Positions 1 through 12,284 of a DNA stretch of 64,000 nucleotides are shown here, piece after piece. Where the stretch lies: contig WPIO01000059.1 of NCBI GenBank assembly GCA_009760855.2, positions 2,405,001-2,469,000 of the forward strand. Direction: 5' to 3'. Source of the stretch: Cristatella mucedo (lineage: Eukaryota > Bryozoa > Phylactolaemata > Cristatellidae). The notes beneath the pieces are model-generated. The model made no database searches, was not told where the DNA came from, and was given only the letters and a program-made list of their open reading frames with translations. The position numbers and the translations under genes were made by a program. How positions within the stretch are numbered: position 1 is the stretch's first letter; the number at the start of each line of letters is the position of its first letter.

Positions 1-123
1 CATCTACGTCCAGAGCAACTTGCTACGTGTTAGTCGTTGTGGCTTTGTGAAGCTTCAGGCGCAGGCACCTACGTATAAACCTAGCAACTAGATGACTTAG
101 GCCTAAGACGTAAACGAATGAAA

Positions 124-189
124 CAAAGGGGGGAAAGAGAGAGTAGAGAGGGGGAGGGAGAGAAGGAGAGAGAGGGCGAGAGAGAAATA

Positions 190-231
<42 letters not shown>

Positions 232-590
232 GAAAAGAGAGAGAGGGGAACGAGAAGAGAGGGAGAGGGAAAGAGAGAGAGTGAGGGAAAGAGAGAGAGA
301 GAGGGGGAGAGAGGGAAAGGGAAAGAGGGAAAGAGAGAGAAGGAGAGAGACCGAGAGAGAATTAACTGAGAGAGAGAGAAAGAGTAAGAGGGAGAGAGAA
401 AGAGAGAGAGTTAGGGAAAGAGAGAGCAGGAGAGAGAGACAGAGAAGGAGAGAGAGAGGGAGAGACCGAGAGAGAATGAAGTGAGAGAGAGCTGAGAGAG
501 CGGAGACTTAGAAAATGAGGAGAGTGAGAGGCAGACAGGAGAGTGAGAGAGAGAGAGAGAGGCGGGGAGAGAGAGCGAGAATTGCGAAGC
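124..590 (+). repeat. GA-rich microsatellite block
   Basis: About 470 bp of almost pure purine on this strand, GAGAGA broken by GGG, AAA and occasional pyrimidines. Open frames here only encode Arg/Glu or Ser/Leu repeats and are not genes. Confidence 0.95.
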
Positions 591-599
591 AACCCAAGC

Positions 600-866
600 T
601 GTATTCATATTCAAGGCTGTATTCATAGGTGAGGCTAGGAGCTATAATTGATTTAAGATGACTGCATTTTCGCAGGGCATTGTGGCAGGCATCGCAGTGT
701 TGGTCCGCTTTGAATGGAGGAAGCTCGTGGCAGCACGAGAGCCAGGCTAGCAGTGCACGACCTCTGCTAAATTCATTCAGTACAATAAGTAATGAGATCT
801 CGGTTGTCTTGGACTTTTATTTCGGAAAATCTTATACGTGATTTTCGAGGGACGCTGATCCTTTAT
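600..866. other. No feature recognised
   Basis: Unique-looking sequence between the GA block and the first LINE fragment. No splice-bounded coding segment seen. Confidence 0.5.
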
Positions 867-1625
867 AATAATAATAATAATAATAATAATGCGTTTATAT
901 AGAACCCTCGGAGAAATAAATGTCTTTCCAGGCACGTTACAGATCCTGTACAGAAAGCATTACAAAATGATTGGTGATAGCATCCGAAAGCAGCAGGCAT
1001 AGTGTATGCAGGTGCCGTGCATGCACACGAAGGACGAAAAGCAGAGACCCACCAAACGCTGCAATAAACAGGTGCGCTGTAAGCCTCTTTTTAAATGTTG
1101 CCACGTCAGGGACGTTGTGACGTGCGTCGGTTGTCACTTCCAGGTTTTGGGAGCATACGAACTAAAAGTATGGCCTCCAGTAGTTCTGAGGTCCGTAAGA
1201 GGTGAAGGTTAGACGATTCGAGTCAGAGCAGCGGGTAGTACGATTCTTCACCTGGCTCGGGGAGTAGTTCTGATAGGTAGGCTGGACTCGGAAAATAATG
1301 GGACCTTAAAGTAAGTTACAGAGCATAGAAGTCGATTCGCTGCTTGAGTGGGAGCCCGTGCAGGTCGCTGAGACTCTGGTTCGATGTGACAACTGTGCCG
1401 CTCACGATAGACGAGCTTAGTTACAGAGTTTTTCAGCAAGTAGAAGCGTCTGATTGCACATGCTGGTAGACCAGCAAGCAAAGAGTTACACAAGTCGAGA
1501 CGGGATGTCACAAATGCATGGATCAATTTGGATATAGTATCCCTGTCTAAGCAAGCCCGAACTGTGGTAGTGTTGCGTAGCTGAAAGTATGCAGACTTGG
1601 CTGTGGAGCTGATGCGGTCTAGTCT
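867..1625 (-). mobile_element. Family A LINE 3' fragment
   Basis: The (AAT)n tail at 868-891 on the plus strand is followed by the family A 3' UTR and the degraded C-terminal coding part ([20 protein letters not shown] on the complement). Several frameshifts; old copy. Confidence 0.8.
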
Positions 1626-1814
1626 GCCTACTTCCCTTAACCTTGGCCGATTTATTCAAAGTCATCCACATCGACACGCCTTTTCCCAGTCATGCTACAA
1701 GCTCTTGCCGTATAGGTGTAAGTGTACTTTGGGTTTTGCAGACCTAAATGGGTTCTGCATATCTTACACAGCAGAGCAAGCTCAGCAGCGGTCGTTGGGT
1801 CATCAAGTCTGTGC

Positions 1815-2492
<678 letters not shown>

Positions 2493-2654
2493 TACTGAAT
2501 GTCGGTCCTCTTACCATTTCTTGGTAACTAGCGATGAAGAACGTAACGCCATATCTGCAGTTTGCGTTTACCACCGAGCTAGCGACGATGGAGACCTTAT
2601 GGCTCCTCGTCGGTTTCAGACAGCACTGTGGCCTTAGCGGCTGCCCGGCTCCTG

Positions 2655-2775
2655 TCGTAAGCACGAGCCCCAGATCGCGGGTTCGAGTCCTGCAGCAGGC
2701 AACTCTGTCTTGTCAACTGAAAGCGGTATTGCTAGCCGCTTGGGCCCTTCTGCTGAAATATAAATGCTGCTCTTG
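2655..2775 (+). mobile_element. tRNA-derived SINE fragment (diverged)
   Basis: GCGGGTTCGAGTCCTGCAGC is an RNA polymerase III B-box in the same context as the clear SINEs. It is followed by GTATTGCTAGCCGC and CCCTTCTGCTGAAATATAAA, equivalent to their tRNA-unrelated body. Confidence 0.55.
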
Positions 2776-3192
2776 AATAAGCTAACTCTTACTTAACTCA
2801 CAACAACACTAGGCCTCCTATCGCTAACTACTGGAACGGTGTCGTGCTATATCAGCCAAATTGTAATTGTCGAGATATTCATAATTGGTAGTTCCTGAAT
2901 GATAACGGTTTGGAACCAACTACGTGATAGATAATCCACGGTTAGGCAGTGTAAAGGCGGAAGTTATCTAACAGACAGACAGTACGCTCTTGCTCCAGCA
3001 GTTGAGCTGAGCTGTGCTCTTGGCTTTGTGCGGTACAAGCGATGCTGTACGCCGTGGCTGATTCTGGACGCCTGCAACTCTCCGTCACATCACTGTCGAA
3101 TGGACTTGTCGATGCTATGGATTTACTCTGGTTATGCTACGGGCATGGGGGCCCTTCGTTTTGGCCGCTTTCGTGCTCTGCGTTCACCGGTG
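2776..3192. other. No feature recognised
   Basis: Unique-looking spacer leading into the 54-bp minisatellite; short open frames only. Confidence 0.5.
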
Positions 3193-3479
3193 CTGCTGCA
3201 TCTACAAGTGCTACTACAAGTATTATACAAGCTATCTACAAGTACACTGCTGCATCTACAAGTGCTACTACAAGTATTATACAAGCAATCTACAAGTACA
3301 CTGCTGCATCTACAAGTGCTACTACAAGTATTATGCAAGCAATCTACAAGTACACTGCTGCATCTACAAGTGCTACTACAAGTATTATACAAGCTATATA
3401 CAAGTACACTGCTGCATCTACAAGTGCTACTACAAGTATTATACAAGCTATATACAAGTACACTGCTGCATCTACAAGT
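3193..3479 (+). repeat. 54-bp minisatellite, five units plus a partial
   Basis: Units start at 3193, 3247, 3301, 3355 and 3409, with a partial unit at 3463. Each unit divides into three related 18-bp parts (CTGCTGCATCTACAAGTG, CTACTACAAGTATTATAC, AAGCTATCTACAAGTACA). Units differ at only a few positions. All plus-strand frames stay open because 54 is divisible by 3, and one open frame runs 3028-3678. No splice sites or known domain support a gene. Confidence 0.95.
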
Positions 3480-4339
3480 CGCTGGCCGTGACTCCGCGGC
3501 TCAGAATTACAACGGCATTCGTTACGCGTCGGCTGGGACCAGCACCGTAACGAGAGTCTGTTTTGGCGGCCTAGCATATCCGGACGTGGAAGCCGCCCCC
3601 ACACCTGTTTGTAACGCGACCCCCATGGTTAACACGTTCGTTTATCAGTGCGCCTCCTTCATTCAAACGACGCCTTGAGGATTATGAGAAGCTAGAAAAA
3701 TATAATAGCGTTTTAGCTTTTTGCACCTTCAGTCCGAAATTCGCTAGTGAGTGTATGGTATAAGATACGGTGGTACTGTACACTGTATAAGAGCCATAAA
3801 CAGTGTCAATCTGCGGCTCCCTATCTTGCGGTGGGGGGTTGGTGTAGGAGAAACATCCACATAGATGAAATACCCTTCAGGCACAATAGACTTTTGTTTT
3901 ATGAGGCTCAACAATAGCTGTTAACTCAAAGCAGCGATTTCTGAGCACATTAGTCGGCCCACACTAGTTTAGACAAAGCAGTAATTGGGACTAGCTGATC
4001 CGGTCCATATTAAGCTTATTCTAGGTATAAACCACGTAATTGATCTGCACTGCAGATTTCGAAATACAGGCCGTAGCTTTAAGAGAATTCGATTCGGTGG
4101 ATATTTTCCGGCTCTGGGTCTACATCGCGGCGTGCCCTACTCCAGCCCATTTAAGATAAGGCTTAGAAAAACTGGCATGATAATAGATTAAATTATTTAA
4201 AAATAAAATAAATTATAAATATAGTTAATATTTTTGTGTAATTTGTATTCTTTTCCCTCTGCTTGTCATTTTCTGTAAGTCGTCAGTACACTGCACATAG
4301 ACCTTGCACCTACTGCGCCATATTGTTTCCGTATTTCAG
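3480..4339. other. No feature recognised
   Basis: Spacer after the minisatellite, becoming very AT-rich at 4180-4240. No repeat family or gene recognised. Confidence 0.5.
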
Positions 4340-5720
4340 GGTGGCATGCTGCAATTCGCTTCTGGCTTTGCATCCCGAATGTACTGTAGGCACGAAATCA
4401 CGTTAGGCATCCTCGAAGCGCCAGATTCTAGTGGATTGACGTGAGCCACTGCGTGGATGTAGACGATTTCCCTAGGGATGCTGCGGATGTAAGTCACCGA
4501 CACGGCTCGCGGCCGCGCTCGCGTGGCCGCAGTAAATTAGTGGTGGTAGTGAAATCACCTGCTTCCGCCTCATGGCAATGCAGGATCAATAGCTACCAAA
4601 AGTACTTTGCGCGTCTTCTTCCACTGGACAGCCCTTAGTTGGGCTACGGAACTGCGTGGCACAGTCGTTTTTCTTTGTTTTTAGGTTGACGGTCGTCATG
4701 GTCTCTATGTTGGGATGAAGCCGGTGCAGAAAGGTATGTCGTTTTGACCATTTAGTCGTGCGCTAGCCATGGAAAACCTTCGGGAAGGGTTGCTGATCTA
4801 ACTTTTCAGCATAACTTTTATGCTGCGAAGAAAAAGCTGACCCGATATCGATTGCCACTGCGTTTCTCCTGGCTCAGCCACAAGTGCTTGTTGCTGGGTG
4901 CTATGTCCTTGGTACAACAGACCTGTATTGCTTTTTTCCTCCACTTAGCAGCTGATGGATCCAAAGTCAAGTAAGCTACGTACGAAGCGATCATGGTAAG
5001 CTAGCCGGCTACTCGATGAATGTTACCCCCGCTCTGCTATTAAACAATTGCTTTTTTTTTATTGCTTATTGATCTATTGACGCCAGTTTATCGAGCCAAG
5101 AGTCACGACTTGGGCGTCAAGCAGCTCTAGTCGTGCTATAGAGCCTCGGACATTAATATCAGTGGGTTGCATTTATGCCCTGACCTTTCTTGATTAAGTG
5201 GAAGGCGGACACCTTGCAATGTACATGTATCTTAGATATCGATTGCCACTACGTTTCTCCTGGCTCAGCCACAAGTGCTTGTTGCTATGTCCTTGGTGCA
5301 ACAAATCTATTGCTTTTCTTTTCGCTGAACAGCTGATGGATCCAAAGTCAAGTAAGCTACGTACGAAGCGATCACGGTAAGCTAGCTAGATACTCGATGA
5401 ATATAACTCCCGCTTTGCTGTTGATCTATTGATGCCAGTTTATCGAGCCAAGAGTCACGACTTGAGCGTCAAGCAGCTCTAGTCGTGCTATAGAGCCTCG
5501 GACATTAATATCAGTGGGTTGCATTTATGCCCTGACCTTTCTTAATTAAGTGGAAGGCGGACACCTTGCAATGTACATGTATCTGAGCTTGCCTGCAGTG
5601 TAGTCCGATAGCTGTAGGCGTGTCCTCACTACAACTAGGTTTTTTAGATAACAGAATTCATTGATGCAGGCTGCGGTTGTAAAAAGAGCACGTGGACTGT
5701 CCCGAGTCACAGCAAAGCAG
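4340..5720 (+). other. Exon-like segments, gene not recognised
   Basis: Three stretches have good splice signals: 4340-4440 (TATTTCAG; GGMLQFASGFASRMYCRHEI; GTGAGC), 4685-4733 (TTTTTAG; VDGRHGLYVGMKPVQK; GTATGT) and 5648-5720 (TTTTTAG; ITEFIDAGCGCKKSTWTVPS; GTGAGT). The duplicated cassette between them holds two more. Phases of the first two do not join in frame as I read them. It could be a decayed gene, a transposon gene or chance. Confidence 0.25.
4844..5590 (+). repeat. Duplicated ~350-390-bp cassette
   Basis: 4844-5226 is repeated at 5235-5585 with small indels. Shared blocks include GATATCGATTGCCACT, CTGGCTCAGCCACAAGTGCT, CAGCTGATGGATCCAAAGTC, GTACGAAGCGATCA and GAGCCAAGAGTCACGACTTG, plus the TGCCCTGACCTTTCTT block, which recurs a third time at 5840. 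Each copy carries an exon-like stretch (CAG, then LMDPKSSKLRTKRS, then GGTAAGC). Confidence 0.85.
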
Positions 5721-5887
5721 GTGAGTGCCATATGTCGGCCGTCGACTTCGATTCTCGTGTAGTGCGAGCCAAGAGTCACACGTTGGATTATATTCCTCAT
5801 GTGTGCTATGAGTTCTCGTAGATAATAACTTAAGATGGCATTATGCCCTGACCTTTCTTGTTGCAGTGGAAGGCAGACACCTTGCAT

Positions 5888-6954
5888 TCTACATATTTTT
5901 ATCCAGCCATTGTGTGATCCTGGTGCACCGTAGCTTGTTACAATTTAGGTTTTATTATTTCAGAGCTAGCTCAAGTCTAAGAGTGAATGCCGGCCAAGAC
6001 AAGCTGCGATCGAAACCAAGCCGTCAGCTTATTTTGCAACCGATGTTGGCTTCCTCTCAGCAGACGATTCGATTGGTTATGGTGCTGCTTTATATTTGTT
6101 GTAGTTTAAATATATGTGAATTTGGACCGACCTGTGCCTTTTTATTTCATTAATTCGGCAGTTGCTGGCATCTGTCACCACGCAAGAGGTATGAAGGTAG
6201 AAACCGTGCTCACATTGTTTAGTGCTGTGGGTATCTAGACCTCAAGTGATCCCTAGACCTCAGTCGTGATATCTGAAGCACCTGAATCTTAGTAAACTTA
6301 GTGCACAAAACTAATTAAATGTATTTTTATTATTAATATCTTAATATAGAAATAAGTAGTTACAAATTTGCAAACTAGGCGAAAGAAATGAGCTGACGTT
6401 GGTGAAAACAGCCAGGTAGGAAGGGTAAAGTTGCCGTGCTAGACACGTGAGCTTTGTGTAGCGAATACTAGCAATCGGGTTTGTACAGTACTGAAGTGCT
6501 AGTACTAGAGTGCTAAAGCAATGCACGTCGCAAATCTACTGGGTTGCTAAAGGAACAGCTTTGCTCGCGCTCGGCAGAACTTCGGTCGCGGGCATAATTT
6601 AAGGGAAAGTACTCCCAAGGAGGGACAGTTCACACGAGCAGTGCTTCCCTGTACTACGGTCACATCCTACAATACCACCCCTGCAATTTACCTAAGGCCT
6701 ACCGTAATTGAAACCCAATTACTCTACCAGGGCGACTTGTACCCTGACCGCAAGAAATTGGTGCCAAAATCTAGCACGAGCTTAATCTTGTGGCGACAGG
6801 TCATGCAAATGATGTTTAACTTGCTTTTTTCTAGAAACCTGTTTCTGGAACGGGTCTCTGATCGAATCCTGCAACTATCAATTCTTCACTGCCGGTTGCA
6901 AGCCTCTGAGGCTCCGGCGACGATATACAAATGTTAAGTCAGCTTCCCTCCTTA
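5888..6954. other. No feature recognised
   Basis: An acceptor-like TTATTTCAG at about 5955 precedes 95 open codons that match nothing I know. The rest is AT-rich spacer. Confidence 0.4.
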
Positions 6955-7602
6955 AAAAATACTGCTCCGAGCAAAATCTTAAGCTTAACATGATTGCAGC
7001 TAGGCTTGTCTGTCGTGAGCGTCGCAGTTGCCACATTACTCCACTTCTCGCCGACCTGCATTGGCTACCAGTCAAGCTGCGGATTGACCAAGATTTTGTC
7101 GCTCACTTTTAGGTCCCTTCATTCTATGGCTCCAGCCTATCTCTCAGATATACTACCCCATCAGGCCAAGCATCGCACCACCCGCTTTTCGGAATCCAAC
7201 AGTCTAGAAATACCTCATGCAAACCTTAAATCCTTTGGAGACCGTGCATTTAGTTCATATGCTCCTAAAGCCTGGAACTCCCTCCCGACCTGCGTCAGAA
7301 CATCCCCTGACCTGACCACATTTAAAAGGAGCCTAAAAACACCTATTTAGGACAGCATTTAGTGGGTCCCTGTGATTCGTCCTTCATGTGCTTATGCGTG
7401 CTGACACTGTGCATGCTTCTACTCACCATACTTGCACGCTGACCCTGTGCATGTCACCCCTAACCATATTATTCATTTCGTTTGTTTTTTCAAGCATGAT
7501 TTTACTTACCATTCAATTGCATTTCACTTTACAGCAAATGTAAAGCGCCTAGAAAGAGATGAAGTTCTCTGAGGGCGCTTTATCAAGTGAATTATTATTA
7601 TT
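6955..7602 (+). mobile_element. Family A LINE 3' fragment
   Basis: It starts in the [11 protein letters not shown]-equivalent region and ends with the AAATGTAAAGCGCCTAGAAA motif and an ATT tail at 7589-7602. The last ORF piece reads [21 protein letters not shown] family B fragment follows almost directly. Confidence 0.85.
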
Positions 7603-7609
7603 ATTGACC

Positions 7610-7985
7610 TCTCCACTCCCCGTGAGCAGCTATACAACTCGAGGAATGGCTTTAAATGCTCGCTGGATTATTACTTCAAATCCAGTTTGGCTTGACTGCC
7701 GAACAAAGCTGGCGATGACAAGGAGGATCACCCACGAGTCATGTCTTGTTTACCGATGGAGCTGCGATAGTTGCCGGTTGATCAACGGATTCAGTTTAGA
7801 TCAGTTCCCATGCTGACCCACAAGGCCTGCCGTGGCTTAGCTCCTCCATACCTAGCTGAACTGGTGCTTCAATTGATGCAGTACTAATTAAGCGAAGCTT
7901 TGAACTTCGCTCTGGGAAGTCTGGGTCTGATGACGATCTAGTAAAATTCAAGAGTTCCTTCCGAGTCTACACCGGAAACTGTGAA
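7610..7985 (+). mobile_element. Family B LINE fragment
   Basis: It resembles the family B segments at 31640-31900: GGCTTGACTGCCGAACAAAG, the GTTGATCAACGG block and CCTCCATACCTAGCTGAACT. It is heavily decayed. Confidence 0.6.
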
Positions 7986-8084
7986 AGACCAGGGGTTCTT
8001 TTTTACTCGAAAATTTGCATTCCTACCCATAAGAACCAAAACATGTTCATTAGACGGTAGAATATTTGCAGGCGATTCGGAAGA

Positions 8085-8960
8085 GGTTAACTCGGCAATT
8101 ATTGGGAGCGATTCGGGAAATGGAATCGCCCATCACATCTATGCTACGATACTCAAATATCATTTAAACCGTCAGAATCCACCGCAGCTACAGATAAACT
8201 GAATGCTTGCCTTGCTGACATTTGAACCTGGATGTCGCTAAATTTCTTTTTACACGAGAAAACGGAACTGCTACTCATTAGGTACAGCATGCACTTTCCT
8301 GGACTAGAAGACTTCCTTCTAATAGGCGATGCTGTGGTGCGACCGTCACTGTATGCTCCGAATTTAGGTCTTGACCGCTGCCTACATTCTGAAAGCTTCG
8401 TTAAGAAGTGCTTCCTCCACAGCTAGCCATTACGTTTGATCCCTATCTAAAATTTTAAGCTGTTTTCCATGGTGACTTCCAAAAAAGTTTACTAGCTTCT
8501 TGGCCCTGTCTCGGCTAGATTATTGCAATTCCATTTTGGCTTGGCTACCAAAAAACGGGGCGCTGCAGCTGGTGATAAATATATATCCATAGGTTTGACA
8601 GATGCCTTCTTGAAAGAGCTTGGAAGACTGCCGGTTGATCAACGGATACAGAGCAAAGTTGTTACACTGACCCACAAAACTCACCACGGCTTGGCCCTTC
8701 ATACCTAGCTGAACTGCTTCGCCAGTTTCAGCCTCCTCGTGCCCTTATGTCTTTAATGGACAACACATTTGCTGTTCAGTTGGCAACAGAAGATTTTGCT
8801 TTGCAGGCCTAAACTGTGAAACTCACTTCCACAGCCCTTAGGCAACATACTCTTCTGCTGTCAATCATGGTAAATCCTTTCCAGTTGTCCCGAGCTGCTA
8901 CTTCGGTACTACTCATTACCTCAAATGCTATCCTGGCTCAGCTGTTTTTTTTTCGTTTAA
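8085..8960 (+). mobile_element. Family B LINE fragment, second copy
   Basis: It begins again with the region upstream of the one at 7610 (AAACCGTCAGAATCCACCGC, as at 31277) and runs through the CTAGATTATTGCAATTCC and GTTGATCAACGG blocks to the ACTCATTACCTCAA end. With 7610-7985 it forms two partial copies in the same direction. Confidence 0.65.
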
Positions 8961-9039
8961 AAAAAAATTAATGTTGGCCAGCGAATGAGTACGGAAAGCA
9001 CCTTAAGCATGAGTGCACTACACAAAACTCAGCGTACTA

Positions 9040-9140
9040 CCCACATAGTCATTGTGGAGTTACAGAAGGAGATGCACTACACTCCGTTACTCACTACCTC
9101 AACTGCTTTCTTGGCTCAGCTATGCATCTCACATTTTCTT
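9040..9140 (+). mobile_element. Family B LINE tail fragment
   Basis: It carries TGTGGAGTTACAGAAGGAGA followed by CTCACTACCTCAACTGC, both present near the ends of other family B copies, but in the reverse order. It is therefore either two fragments or a rearranged copy. Confidence 0.4.
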
Positions 9141-9429
9141 TGTTCCATGTGATTGAATCTTATGCCAACCAAATGCCACTCGTGCCTCGAGTTTGCTAAA
9201 GGAAAATATTTACCTTAACACACACTTGGCCTTAAGGAACTCAAATGTCTTTATAGGCGCTTACATATAATTCATTTGTATGGCGACCGAAGAGAACCTA
9301 ATCTCTATCCATATGCCGTAGGGCTCGAGCCCAGGACTTAGGTCATCAAATACACTCACCTTGACCTGAATCATTAAAGGCGAGAATCTTAATCCTGTGC
9401 CCAACCAGGACCATCTCTACTACCTGAAG

Positions 9430-10925
9430 ACCAGCCGGGGTAAACGTACTGGAGATTAGCAGTTGAAAAGGCAGCCAGCGATGACGGTTGGATGCTTCAA
9501 GGGTCCACCACACAACTTCACGACAGGCATTTGCTCATATCGAAGCACGTGTGTGCACGGGCTTGCCTGTGCGTGCCACAGCGGAACTGCAATGGCAATC
9601 GATGTGAATGTAATATTTAATCCTGCTCCACCTACACAAAAAGCAGACGGTGCCTGTATGGTTGTCGCCAAGTTCCCCTTCAACAAAAGAAATTTCACCT
9701 CGAAGGCCTCATGAGTTGTGAGGGGAGGGAGGGAGATACCTTTGGGGTAACTGCAGCAGCGCCAGTCAAGTCTCGTTTTCGTGCCGTCGAATTCCTTTTC
9801 ACGGGTTCATTTTTGTGACGCATGCTGCCGACGCACGGCGGCCGCCACACCTTTGTCACCAGACTCTAGTATAGGGCATCTAGCAGCAGGATCCTGCGAG
9901 ATTGCTGTGCTAAGATTCGAGGCCTGGCTATGCATAATGATGGGAGGGGGCTTTGACCGTCGCTCAAAGCTTACGACGAGGATTCTTCGAACAGCAGCCT
10001 CCGTCCCGATCACGCCTTTCAAGATGTCGATGCCTTGGCACTGCATCTTTATGCCGCGATCGATCGCGAGCCAGCCTCAGTGAACCCCTCAGTAATACCC
10101 GGTGCGTGCATCGAAGCACGAGCACCCGGTGTACCGGCACACTGCTGGTCTCAAGAAAAGCAATCGCATAAATAACATTTCAGCCACCAACATGACATGG
10201 CAGCCAACCGGCAGGGGCGAGCATGCAGGAACTGGGCATGCTGGGAATCGCATGAGCCAAGGAAGAAAAAAGCCGAGCCCCGCCCCCGAGTCAAGGGGCA
10301 TACAGAGGTGCCACCGCCCGCGCAGCTGCTACTGCCGCGAGCGGAAGCAGTGGCGGCAGCGGAAGCCTTGGAGGGGGTGCGATGGAGGCTTCGAGAAACT
10401 GCAGAAGGCACCACTATAGCAGGGAGCAGCAAACCAGATCGACCAGAGAGCCGCACAGCGAGCGGGCAATGCTGCAGCGGTCGCAGCACCAAGTGACCAG
10501 GGGACCACGGAAACAGAGCCGCTATGCGGCGGCCAGGGCAGGTCTGTGACAGCGAGTGGGCGTCAATCCGCTTCTCGGAACAACTCGCTCAAGCACGTTC
10601 CGTGCTGGCAGAGAGGGCGGCACGCTCTCGAAGAAGCTTCTGAACCAGGTCGAAGTTCTCCACCGGTACCTGAAGCAGTATACAATACATTACACACAGC
10701 CCGAAGTAATGCATCAAGGCAAGATTGCCGCTCACACACCGGCAGCGGCTTAGATCAAATGTCAGCCAAAGATCTGCACAGCAGAACAGTGGTTGCAGTC
10801 ACGAATCGTCTGAATTTCGTCTAAACCGAAATGAACCAGACGTGATGCAGCAGGACAGGCTGAGCTCAGCTAGAAAGGCACCAGAAGCAAAAAAAAAAAC
10901 CGAGTCGTCGAGTGCAAAAAAGTAA
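9430..10925. other. Low-repeat region with open frames on both strands
   Basis: 9456-9755 is open on the complement (YPKGISLPPLTTHEAFEVKF after a CTGCTGCAG acceptor, then TIQAPSAFCVGGAGLNITFT) and also on the plus strand (CFKGPPHNFTTGICSYRSTC). 9780-10920 is GC-rich with several frames of 70-110 codons. None resembles a known protein, and I cannot choose a strand. Confidence 0.25.
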
Positions 10926-11159
10926 AGTGCCGGCCATCAGTTATAACCCAAACAGTCATACGTGTAAACTACAGAGCACAGAACGTGTGACAACCACCCA
11001 CCCACCCCATCCCCCACTACAATTAGAAACAAAAGGCAAAACAGTATTTGGGAGCGGAGAGCGCTTACTCGGGTAAACCAAGCAGGCGCTGAAAGGAGGG
11101 AGGCTGCATGAGATCCCATGAGGGAGGTAGCCTTATACTAGTCGTGCCATTTCCTGTCG

Positions 11160-11598
11160 GTGATTATTTGTCAGAGCTCAACTTACTATATACATTATAT
11201 ATAATAATTATATAAATCATCGCGATATTAAAAAACGAAGTTCAGCTGTTGCATCCTCCTCGAACATGAAACATTTCAATGAAGTCTGTGCAGCCCCGTA
11301 CGAGCAGGCAGCTGCCTAGGCAGCATGTATTCCCATCAGGACGATCGCCCAATCGGTAGCTAAAAATGGGCAAAACAGAAGTTACATAGATGCTATTGCG
11401 ATTGGATTTGCGGTTTTCAATGTCTCCAACTGCTTCAATTAAGGAGCTGCTCGTGATCGTCCTGATTTAGCCAAGACGATTGGCAAAAAGCTCTCAGAAG
11501 TGAGTGAGTGGATGGACCTGGAGTTTGCCACTCCATAGCACACACACTGCCTTGCAGCTGGGGTAAAGGCATTAAGGGCAACAATTACAATGCTATGC

Positions 11599-11600
<2 letters not shown>
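11160..11600. other. AT-rich spacer
   Basis: TATATA-rich at 11185-11220, then unique-looking sequence up to the (ATGT)n run. Nothing recognised. Confidence 0.5.
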
Positions 11601-11629
<29 letters not shown>

Positions 11630-11660
11630 TGTATGTATGTATGTATGTATGTATGTATGT
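11601..11660 (+). repeat. (ATGT)n microsatellite
   Basis: Fifteen perfect ATGT units, right after GCTATGCAT. Confidence 0.95.
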
Positions 11661-11917
11661 CTCCTATACTCCTTCGCCTCACGGGACAGATGAAGAATAT
11701 GCACAAGCCTCATCTGGTTCCCTGTCTGACGTTAGTACTACGTTAGCTCAAGTCAAAATTCCTTAAAAATGTTTTTTTCCAAACACTCTCGCGGAGTAGC
11801 TGAGCCTGCCTGTACGTGAGGATGGATATCTTCTCTTGCAATTTGAGCTATCAAAAAAGAAAGCATTTTTCAAAAGAAAGCATTATTCGTCGAGGTGCCT
11901 TGGGAAACCTCAATGGT

Positions 11918-12088
11918 GAGCCGTGGTGGCACACCAGGTGAGGCGGTTGCATTTCACGACCTCGGTCCCGAGGTCGTGGGTTCGAATCCTGCGGTGGGCG
12001 ATCCTGTATCGTCGTTGCAAGCGGTGGTGATAGCCGTAAAGACTTCTGTCGCAACACAAAAGAGGTAGCTAAATCAGCTAGTATTTAT
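11918..12088 (+). mobile_element. tRNA-derived SINE, full-length
   Basis: A tRNA-like head (GAGCCGTGGTGGCACACCAG with A-box; B-box GTGGGTTCGAATCCTGCGG) is followed by a body with GTGGTGATAGCCGTAAAGAC and the end AGCTAAATCAGCTAGTATTT. About 170 bp; used here as the reference copy. Confidence 0.88.
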
Positions 12089-12223
12089 TATATGGGGCCA
12101 CCTCTAGAGGCCGGAAGTAACCGAAGAGCTCATGCAGCCTGCGCATGCATACTAGTGAGACTGCGTGAAGCTGCTCGACGGACGGACGGGACGGGTAGCA
12201 GACAGCCTGCAGCGCCAGAGCGG

Positions 12224-12268
12224 CTACCCACCCACCCACCCACCCGAGCCACCCACCCACCCGAGCCA
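12224..12268 (+). repeat. (CCCA)n microsatellite
   Basis: CCCA repeats are interrupted twice by CCCGAGCCA, about 45 bp. Confidence 0.85.
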
Positions 12269-12284
12269 CGATACCGATTCATTT

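Noticed and set aside
3193-3479. Possible CRISPR array
   Set aside because: The 54-bp units are directly adjacent with no unique spacers, in an animal genome; it is a minisatellite.
9456-9755. Exon of an unknown gene on either strand
   Set aside because: Both strands are open and look equally protein-like; no homology recognised, so it is only noted as an open region.
11918-12088. Possible tRNA gene (B-box GGTTCGAATCC)
   Set aside because: No full cloverleaf; the tRNA-like head is joined to a repeated body found at several other places, so it is a SINE.
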